From Thermoplasmata archaeon (GTDB lineage: Archaea; Thermoplasmatota; Thermoplasmata; Lutacidiplasmatales; UBA184), in the NCBI GenBank assembly GCA_022749895.1, contig JAKIWS010000015.1, positions 1 to 36,858 of the forward strand: a DNA stretch of 36,858 nt, read 5' to 3'. How positions within the stretch are numbered: the first letter of the stretch is position 1; each line of letters begins with the position of its first letter. The notes beneath the pieces are model-generated. The model did not search any database and was not told the origin of the DNA. It saw nothing but the letters and a program-made list of their open reading frames with translations. Below, piece after piece: positions 30,914 through 36,858 of the stretch. A program made the position numbers and the translations under genes.

Positions 30914-33289
30914 TTACCCCTCCAAGATCACCCAATCGGGATTCGCGTACCCGAGCTGAAAATGGTACGTCGCCTCGTAGTACGCGATCGTCTGGCCGCT
31001 CGACGGATCGTTCGGGAGCAGGAGAAAGTGGATGTCGTGGTCGCCGAGGAACGTCGCCGTGTCGAGGTACGGCGGAAGCACCACCGCCGGGTTGCTGGTC
31101 GGGCTCGTCGAGAGGTGGACCGAGACTTGGAGCGGCGCCGGGCCCGCGGGAGGGTCAAAAATAAGCCCCACCGCGGTGCCAGTGGGCGATGAGGTGACGG
31201 CCGCCGCCGAAGGCGCGGGCACGAGGGACACGGTCGTGTTGATCGGCTGCGCACCGGGGAGCCGCCCCAGGATCGTGGAGACGTTCCACTCGAGGGTTCC
31301 GCCGGTGATCGCGATCGCGGGGGGCGACCCGGTGTGCATCTGCGACACCAATCGGGGAGGATCCGCGAGAGTGATGCCCAAATGGCGGAGAGCGGCCCCG
31401 GCTTGGCCCGTGACCGTGTAGTTGATCCAAGCCTCCCCGCGCGTCGGCGCCAAGGTCGCTGTCTGCACGACCTGGAAGTGAGGGCCGACGTACGTGGTGA
31501 CGGCCGAGATCGCCGCCGGTCCGGGAACGATGAGCGTGGGCGTCGAGAACTGCGTCAGGCCCTCCACGAACGACGCGTTGGCGACCGAGGAGGTGACGAA
31601 CGAAGCACCGGGAAGCAGCCGGAGGAGGGAGACCGTGACGCCCTCGTCCATCACGGAGTACATCGGAGCCTGGCTCAGGAGGGCCGAGCCGAACCCCGAG
31701 TACGAGAGGACCGCGAAATTGTTGGTCAGGGCCTCCCGCGAATTGAGCGCCCAGTACGACTCCTCGGTATCCATCACCTGCCACGGCGCGAAGAGGAGCC
31801 ACGTCGGCCCGACATCGTAGCCCCCGCGCGTCGTCAGCGCCTCGGTCCATCGGATCGCCTGGTTGACCGTCAGCACGGACCCCGCGCGCGGGTTCGCCTT
31901 GAGCCACGCTTCGGCATCGACGAAATAGGCGTTGTGACTCGTTCCGGAATTCAATTTTTCATTGAGAAATATGGTCGGAACGGCGACGTTCCCTGCGAGG
32001 ACGGCCACGATCGCGAGTACGCCAGCAATCGCGACCGTACCGGTGGGACGGGGTCGACGCGGCGAGCGGATTGGCGCTCCGGAAACCGACGTCGCGGGCG
32101 ACCAAGGTGCCGGATCGTCCGACGTCGCCCATCGGGCGCGCAGGAGGAGCTGCTCGATCGCGAGTCCGACGGCGAGAAAGCCCGGTAACGGGAGGAAGTA
32201 CAGGAACCGGGGATAATCGGTGTCAACGTGCCCGATCCAGCCCAGAAGGGGCGTGACGAGCGCCGCGGCCAGCCACCCTTCCGCGATGAGCAGCGCGTTC
32301 GGCGACCAGCGCGACCAACGCCGGGGGGCCACGGTGCTGACCAGCACGAGCGCGGCCGCCACGGAAGCGAGGAGGACCATTACGACCCAGGGCGCGAGCA
32401 CGAGGGGTCGACCACTCACGAAGATCGACGGCGCGTTGGCCAGGGGTACGAACAGTTCGCCGAGATTGTCGATGACGTAGGCTGCGGGGTTGGCCGAAAT
32501 GTAGTTTGGCGTCGCGATACCGAAGTACCGGACGGCGGCGGTGTAGCCCGCGATGACGCCGACGAGGAGGCCTGCCCCCAGCAACGTGGTGCGCGCGAGC
32601 AGCAGGCGCACCCGGGCCCGTCGCGCCACCAAGAGAAGGAAGAACCCGCCGGCGAGCGCGAGCAGGAGGAGGTCGAAGGTGAGCGCGTGGGTCAGGTAGA
32701 CCAGGGCGAGGAGGGCGCACAGAAGGATCCCATCCCGAAACCGCTCGCGCGCGACGTACGCCGCAAAGGCGATGATCGCCTCGTTGAAGAGGATGAAGGC
32801 GAGGAAGTTCGGATACGCCCCCCAGAATAACATCGAGAGGGTCGTGCCGTTGAACAGCACCAGGCCGACGAACAGGACCTGAACAGGGCCGGTCGCGAAG
32901 AATCGGCGGGCGAGATGGACGACAGAAAGTCCGTACCCCGCCAGCAGCACGCCGGCGATCACGAACCCGGTCGCGGTGGCGGTGCCGGTGACGAGATAGA
33001 TCCCGCCGATGATCGGGAAGATCAGCGGGGGGTAGAGGAAGGGAGAACCCACGGCGAGCACCGGCGGGTGGGCGAGGCCGACGAACGCGTACGACCGCTG
33101 GATCCAATCGCCCGGGTCCGAGCCCGGGGGTATGGGGGCCGCGGTCATCGCCCACTCGAAGATGGCGGTGACGACGGCGACCATGCCGAGCATCACGACG
33201 ACATGGATCCGGGACGGTCGCCAGCTCTCGGCGACCAGCGGCGGCGGGGGGGGAGGCGGCGCAGGAGCTGCCGGTCGTTTCGTTGACAT
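30914..33289 (-). CDS. Large polytopic membrane protein, GT-C-like (putative membrane glycosyltransferase)
   Basis: A 791-aa protein. A Pro-rich cytosolic N-terminus is followed by about 12 membrane helices (about 30-440) and then a large strand-rich outside domain with NxS/T sites (NASF, NYTV, NVST, NTTV). The first outside loop, PPGSDPGDWIQRSYAF, has acidic residues where GT-C enzymes keep their catalytic Asp, and SPFLYPPLIFPIIGG resembles the next conserved loop. GT-C enzymes use lipid-linked sugars to glycosylate outside targets. I see no family-defining motif such as WWDYG of oligosaccharyltransferases, so the activity is a proposal. I chose the ATG at 33289; a TTG lies 9 nt earlier. It is probably co-transcribed with the flanking sulfatase-like and phosphohydrolase genes. 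Confidence 0.75.
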   Translation of the reverse strand: MSTKRPAAPAPPPPPPPLVAESWRPSRIHVVVMLGMVAVVTAIFEWAMTAAPIPPGSDPGDWIQRSYAFVGLAHPPVLAVGSPFLYPPLIFPIIGGIYLVTGTATATGFVIAGVLLAGYGLSVVHLARRFFATGPVQVLFVGLVLFNGTTLSMLFWGAYPNFLAFILFNEAIIAFAAYVARERFRDGILLCALLALVYLTHALTFDLLLLALAGGFFLLLVARRARVRLLLARTTLLGAGLLVGVIAGYTAAVRYFGIATPNYISANPAAYVIDNLGELFVPLANAPSIFVSGRPLVLAPWVVMVLLASVAAALVLVSTVAPRRWSRWSPNALLIAEGWLAAALVTPLLGWIGHVDTDYPRFLYFLPLPGFLAVGLAIEQLLLRARWATSDDPAPWSPATSVSGAPIRSPRRPRPTGTVAIAGVLAIVAVLAGNVAVPTIFLNEKLNSGTSHNAYFVDAEAWLKANPRAGSVLTVNQAIRWTEALTTRGGYDVGPTWLLFAPWQVMDTEESYWALNSREALTNNFAVLSYSGFGSALLSQAPMYSVMDEGVTVSLLRLLPGASFVTSSVANASFVEGLTQFSTPTLIVPGPAAISAVTTYVGPHFQVVQTATLAPTRGEAWINYTVTGQAGAALRHLGITLADPPRLVSQMHTGSPPAIAITGGTLEWNVSTILGRLPGAQPINTTVSLVPAPSAAAVTSSPTGTAVGLIFDPPAGPAPLQVSVHLSTSPTSNPAVVLPPYLDTATFLGDHDIHFLLLPNDPSSGQTIAYYEATYHFQLGYANPDWVILEG

Positions 33290-33364
33290 TCGGGCCAAGC
33301 CTACCGTGGGCGCGAGAGTAGACGTTTGCGCTCGGGCGCTCCGCCCGTCGGCTCCAGGCCGTGG

Positions 33365-34762
33365 TCAGAGCCAGCCCGGGATCGCGCGCCCCTGCATCTC
33401 CGCGGGCACCGGCACGTCCAGCATCCGGAGCAGGGTCGGCCCGACGTCCAGGATCGATTGCTGCGGCTGTGCAGTGCGTCCGGAATGCCCGGGTCGTGCG
33501 AGCAGGTAGACGCCGTCGAACGAGTGGACCGAATCGTCCGGTCCGGTGTCGTTCTCGTCCAGGAAGAGACCGTCATATCCCACCGTTCCCGCCGACCGCC
33601 ACTTGAGGTGGCCGAAGTAGGCCATGAGGTCCGGAGCGTCGCCCCGGACCTGACGGTAGATCTGGTCGGGGGCCCGGATCTCGGGCGCGAGCGGCTGGCC
33701 GTTGGGGAGCCGCACGCGGCCGAGATCCTCGGCGAGGCGACGCCGAAGTTCGGGGAGCTCCTTCGGGTCGACGGTTCCCTGAGGCTCCCGACCCTTGACG
33801 TTGAAGTTGAGACGGGCGTAGTACCCACCGGCTCCCCAGACCGACGTGCGCGACCAGTCGACGGTCGCCTTTTCGATCGCCGTGCCCCGGGCGGGGGCGG
33901 CTCCCTTGAGGGCGAGGTAGTCGTTCTCGATCAGCCACTGGTTGATGCAGAAGCAGCCGTCCATCGCCTGGCTCCCGTGGTCGGACGCCACCAGGATATT
34001 GACCCGGTCGTCGACCAGGTCGAGCAGTTGGCCGATCTCGTCGTCCATCATCGCGTAGTACCGATCGGCGATGTCCCGGAACTTCGCGTGGTCCTCGTGG
34101 CGGGGGTGGGTGGTGTCGAAGAACTTCCAGAACGCGTGGTGCAACCGATCCGGGCCGATCTCGTGCAGGGCGAAGAAATCCCACGGCTCCTTGGACCACA
34201 GGTGCCGGGCCGCCTTGAACCGCCGCCGGGTCATCGTGAACAGCTCCTCCGCGATCCGCTCCCGGTCGTCGGCCCGGAACGTCACGTCGAACGTGTAGCC
34301 GCCGGTGACGGACTGGAGCTCCGGCACGAGGGAGGGGGGGTGGCAGAAATCCTTCGCGGACGATGGCGTCAGGAAGTCGGAGACGTAGACCCCGTTGACC
34401 TTCGGCGGCGGATACCCGGGGGGCATGCCGATGACGCAGACCCGCCGGCCGAGCCGGGAGAGGATCTCCCAGACCGGGGGGTGCGGGATCATCTGGGGGG
34501 TCGGGGTGTAGTTGTCCCAGTACGACCGCGCCCGTCGATGGCGGAACCCGTAGATCCCGAGGCTCCCCGGGTCCATCCCCGTGAACATGACCGCCCAGGC
34601 GGGCACCGTGATCGGCGGGTCGATGGTCCGTAGCGTGCCGAACTGCCCCCGGTCCAGCAACGACCGCAGGTGGGGCATCTGGGGCAGGAACCGGTCGAAC
34701 AGGAACTCGGGCGGGACGGAGTCGAGTCCGAGGAGCAGGACCCGGGGTCGGTCGTTGGTCAC
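33365..34762 (-). CDS. Alkaline-phosphatase-superfamily phosphohydrolase/phosphodiesterase (COG3379-like), copy 2
   Basis: A 465-aa paralogue of the protein at 27991. It keeps LLLGLDSVPPEFLF (Asp14), IGPDRLHHAF and SDHGSQAMDGCFC. The nucleophile position is Thr52 (PITVPAWAVMFTG), the residue usual in nucleotide pyrophosphatase/phosphodiesterase relatives, against Ser49 in copy 1. There is no signal peptide. The start is GTG at 34762, and the TATA-like box at 34785-34792 is centred about 27 nt upstream, a textbook leaderless spacing. It heads the unit that continues into the GT-C-like protein (75-nt gap) and the sulfatase-like protein. The substrate is unknown; a glycan- or lipid-linked phosphate is a reasonable guess from context. 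Confidence 0.87.
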   Translation of the reverse strand: MTNDRPRVLLLGLDSVPPEFLFDRFLPQMPHLRSLLDRGQFGTLRTIDPPITVPAWAVMFTGMDPGSLGIYGFRHRRARSYWDNYTPTPQMIPHPPVWEILSRLGRRVCVIGMPPGYPPPKVNGVYVSDFLTPSSAKDFCHPPSLVPELQSVTGGYTFDVTFRADDRERIAEELFTMTRRRFKAARHLWSKEPWDFFALHEIGPDRLHHAFWKFFDTTHPRHEDHAKFRDIADRYYAMMDDEIGQLLDLVDDRVNILVASDHGSQAMDGCFCINQWLIENDYLALKGAAPARGTAIEKATVDWSRTSVWGAGGYYARLNFNVKGREPQGTVDPKELPELRRRLAEDLGRVRLPNGQPLAPEIRAPDQIYRQVRGDAPDLMAYFGHLKWRSAGTVGYDGLFLDENDTGPDDSVHSFDGVYLLARPGHSGRTAQPQQSILDVGPTLLRMLDVPVPAEMQGRAIPGWL

Positions 34763-34784
34763 GAGGGGCGGGGGAAAGGCTGGA

Positions 34785-34792
34785 GTTTAAAG
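34785..34792 (-). promoter_or_regulatory. TATA box for the phosphohydrolase copy 2 unit
   Basis: gtttaaag on plus, ctttaaac on minus, centred 26-27 nt before the GTG at 34762; this is one of the best-placed promoters in the window. Confidence 0.65.
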
Positions 34793-34812
34793 CCTTGCGG
34801 TCAGGCGTAGAA

Positions 34813-34822
34813 TATGCGCATA
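34813..34822. repeat. Perfect palindrome tatgcgcata
   Basis: It lies between the HAD phosphatase stop and the TATA box of the copy 2 unit, about 25 bp upstream of that box. It could be a regulator site; chance is possible for 10 bp. Confidence 0.3.
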
Positions 34823-34823
34823 G

Positions 34824-35579
34824 CTACGCATCGGCGACGGCGAGGCCGCTCGAAATCGGGCACGGGGAGGCCCCGAGCCCCAAGCGTCGGCGCTCCGGAA
34901 ACGGGACGTTGCCGCGGATCCAACCGCGCACTTGGGCGGTCACCGGGCCGAACCCTTCGAACGGGAACGCCGGAATCCCCATCTTCTGGCAGTAGCTGAG
35001 AAGTCGCCGTCGCGCGAACACGACGTCCGCGACCTCCGCCGCGTACTGGTCCGTACTGCCGTCGCCGACGAACACGACGCGCCCCGGATCCGTCGATTCG
35101 GCGCGGACCGCCTGGGCCTTGCAGATCCCGCAGAGGCGGCAGGTGGCGTGGCCGTGCGGGTGGAGCACGCGGAGCTGGCCGTCCGGTCCGGCGATGGCGG
35201 CATCGCTCAGGACCGGCAGCCGGAGTCCCTCCCGCTCGAGCACCGGGTGGATGTAGAAATCGAGGCCACCCGAGACGATCTTCGTCGGGATGTTCTCCGC
35301 CGCGAGTAGGTCGAGCAGGTCGCGAGCGCCCTCGCGAAGGGGAACGTTCTTCACGACGAAGTCGACCATCTCCGGGATCTGGTCGGCCCGCATGAGGGAC
35401 GCTTCGCGCTCCCACGCCTCCCGGAGCGTGATCTTGCCTTCGTGGAGTTGGATATCGACCTCGTGCGCCACGACGTCCCCGTTCGGACAGAACTTCTCGA
35501 CGAGGACGATCGCGACGTTGGGGTCGACGAGCGTCCCGTCGAAATCGATGAGCATCGTGAACGGAGGGTGGAAGGACAT
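34824..35579 (-). CDS. HAD-superfamily phosphatase, SerB/MtnX-like
   Basis: A 251-aa cytosolic phosphatase. Motif I is DFDGTLV with the nucleophile Asp12 and acid Asp14, motif II is the Ser of VSGG (103-105), and motif IV is GDGSTD (172-177). An inserted block HATCRLCGICKAQAV (C147, C150, C153, K154) resembles the C-x-x-C-G-x-C-K segment of MtnX-like enzymes, where motif III Lys follows the cysteines. Phosphoserine phosphatase and methylthiopentenyl phosphatase are the nearest known activities; neither can be assigned. I chose the ATG at 35579, which puts motif I at residue 12 as in relatives; an ATG at 35642 would add 21 unconserved residues and include the promoter. It diverges from ATP sulfurylase. 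Confidence 0.87.
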   Translation of the reverse strand: MSFHPPFTMLIDFDGTLVDPNVAIVLVEKFCPNGDVVAHEVDIQLHEGKITLREAWEREASLMRADQIPEMVDFVVKNVPLREGARDLLDLLAAENIPTKIVSGGLDFYIHPVLEREGLRLPVLSDAAIAGPDGQLRVLHPHGHATCRLCGICKAQAVRAESTDPGRVVFVGDGSTDQYAAEVADVVFARRRLLSYCQKMGIPAFPFEGFGPVTAQVRGWIRGNVPFPERRRLGLGASPCPISSGLAVADA

Positions 35580-35613
35580 CTCGCAGGATCCGGCGGAGGG
35601 CCGTTCGCGCCGA

Positions 35614-35620
35614 GTATTTG
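35614..35620 (-). promoter_or_regulatory. TATA-like box for the HAD phosphatase
   Basis: The minus strand reads caaatac, about 37 nt before the ATG at 35579. Confidence 0.4.
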
Positions 35621-35676
35621 AGTCGGAGCTTCCGGTGCGCATACCGGCGCATGGGGCTCCCGCCGCGCCCTGCGAC

Positions 35677-35686
35677 CTCTAATACC
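35677..35686 (+). promoter_or_regulatory. TATA-like box for ATP sulfurylase
   Basis: cctctaatac, about 33 nt before the ATG at 35715, a spacing that leaves almost no leader. Confidence 0.45.
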
Positions 35687-35714
35687 CGAGCCGTTGTCGG
35701 GCCGCCCGAACCCC

Positions 35715-36858
35715 ATGTTACCTCTCCCCCACGGTGGACGACTCGTCCAACGGCTCCTCGGCGACGCCGAGCGCGCCCGGCGCGAGGACGAGCTTGCCGA
35801 GCTGCCGCAGCTCGCTCCGTTCATCGACGCGGTCTACGATACGGAGAAGCTGGCGACCGGGGCCTACAGCCCGCTCGAGGGGTTCATGGACGAGGCGACG
35901 TTCGACTCCGTGACCGCCGACGGTCGCCTGCCCAACGACCTTCCGTGGACGATGCCGATCGTTCTGGCACCCACCGACGCGGCCGCCCAGGAAAAGCTCC
36001 GTGACGTGAAAGCCGGGGACGATGTCGCGCTCCTCGATGGCCAGGGCCGCTTCTTCGCGGTCCTCCACCTCCAGGAGCGGTGGCCGCTCGACCGGAAGCG
36101 TTTCGCCGAATCCACCTACGGGACCGTCGACCCGGCCCACCCGAACGTCGCCGACATCTTCGCCCTCGGTCAGGAGGCGTTCGCGGGCCGCGTCGACCTC
36201 CTGCGTCGGCTCGAGACGCCGTACGGGCCGAAGGAGCTCACGCCTTCCGAGACCCGGGCCGCGTTCGACAAGCTCGGCTGGAAGAACGTCGCGGCCTACC
36301 AGTGTCGGAACCCGCCCCACACCGCGCATGAGTACTTGCAGCGACTGACCCTCGACCGGAGCGACGTCGACGGGCTGCTGATCCATCCCGTCGTCGGACG
36401 GCTGAAGAGCGGGGATTTCCGGCCGGAGGTCATTCTCCGCAGCTACGAGGCGCTCGTGAGCCATTACTATCCCGCCGACCGCGTGATGCTCGCCGGCTTC
36501 ACGATCACCATGCGGTACGCCGGCCCCAAGGCGGCGATCTGGTTCGCGATCGTTCGGAAGAACTTCGGCTGCGGGCTCTACATCGTCGGGAGGGACCAAG
36601 CCGGGGTCGGGAAGTACTACGACCCCTACGCCTGCCACCGGGTCTTTGACGAGGTCGACGTCGGCGTGATCCCCCTCCGCTACGAAGAGACGTTCTTCTG
36701 CCGGAAGTGCGGGTGGATGGCAACGACCAAAACCTGCTGCCACCCGGCGGCGGAGCGCATCGCCACAAGCCAGACCCGCATCCGTCAAGCGTTGGCCGCG
36801 CACGAGCCGCTTCCCCCCGAGATCATCCGCCCCGAGGTCGCCGAGATTCTCGCCGGCA
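35715..36858 (+). CDS. sat: ATP sulfurylase (sulfate adenylyltransferase), cut by the right edge
   Basis: Sat joins sulfate and ATP to make APS, the substrate of the APS kinase at 15120. The 381 visible codons cover nearly the whole 380-390 aa archaeal form. YSPLEGFMDE (51-60) and LPNDLPWTMPIVL (72-84) belong to the N-terminal domain. The catalytic block QCRNPPHTAHE (196-206) matches QxRNPxHxxHE, with Cys at the position usually held by Thr. GRDQAGVG (292-299) is the second nucleotide motif. CRKC (329-332) with C341, C342 and H343 forms the zinc site seen in archaeal and Thermus enzymes. The ATG at 35715 follows a TATA-like box with leaderless spacing. The stop lies beyond the window. Confidence 0.95.
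   Translation, partial: MLPLPHGGRLVQRLLGDAERARREDELAELPQLAPFIDAVYDTEKLATGAYSPLEGFMDEATFDSVTADGRLPNDLPWTMPIVLAPTDAAAQEKLRDVKAGDDVALLDGQGRFFAVLHLQERWPLDRKRFAESTYGTVDPAHPNVADIFALGQEAFAGRVDLLRRLETPYGPKELTPSETRAAFDKLGWKNVAAYQCRNPPHTAHEYLQRLTLDRSDVDGLLIHPVVGRLKSGDFRPEVILRSYEALVSHYYPADRVMLAGFTITMRYAGPKAAIWFAIVRKNFGCGLYIVGRDQAGVGKYYDPYACHRVFDEVDVGVIPLRYEETFFCRKCGWMATTKTCCHPAAERIATSQTRIRQALAAHEPLPPEIIRPEVAEILAG

Noticed and set aside
33326-34633. 435-codon plus-strand open frame
   Set aside because: It is antisense to phosphohydrolase copy 2, which has full family motifs and a well-placed TATA box.
1-36858. Mobile element, prophage or recent transfer island
   Set aside because: No transposase, integrase, terminal repeats or tRNA boundary were seen, and codon use looks similar across the genes.

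Overview
The window looks like a piece of a GC-rich archaeal chromosome, most plausibly from Thermoplasmatota. This rests on three things: TATA-like boxes sitting about 25-45 nt before start codons with few Shine-Dalgarno sites (many genes look leaderless or short-leadered); frequent GTG starts; and archaeal-type enzymes (a short triosephosphate isomerase, a zinc-site ATP sulfurylase, a GlmM-type mutase) beside large N-glycosylation-rich surface proteins with a C-terminal membrane anchor. The assignment is inference. No rRNA, tRNA, CRISPR array, insertion sequence or phage gene was seen.

Left end (1-1773, minus strand): a possible peptide-modification locus. It has a candidate 28-codon peptide gene behind a TATA box and overlapping hairpins, then an E1-like adenylyltransferase with an N-terminal PqqD-like peptide-binding domain, then an MFS exporter cut by the window edge. 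1985-4561: triosephosphate isomerase with a small overlapping gene, divergent from a 91-aa unknown gene and purT. 4633-10915: mostly membrane and unknown functions, namely a TSUP permease, a DUF457-like membrane protein, an unusual membrane/coiled-coil/degenerate KaiC-like protein, a methyltransferase sharing a promoter with a mini zinc protein, and a DUF998 protein.

11039-15731: glycan genes (sugar GHMP kinase, Wzx-like flippase, GT4 glycosyltransferase) followed by APS kinase. 15782-25439: exported proteins, namely a PF04185 phosphoesterase, a 1427-aa repeat protein, a 352-aa unknown and a kelch protein. Between the first two lies an apparent 14-codon lysine-rich micropeptide gene with its own promoter and terminators. 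25436-27845: GlmM and an arginase-family enzyme.

27991-34762: two paralogous cytosolic alkaline-phosphatase-superfamily enzymes enclose a sulfatase-like protein and a GT-C-like membrane protein. 34824-36858: a HAD phosphatase diverges from ATP sulfurylase, which runs off the right edge. Together the genes suggest the organism builds, exports and decorates surface glycans and heavily glycosylated surface proteins. It can also make activated sulfate (Sat plus CysC), although no sulfotransferase is present here.
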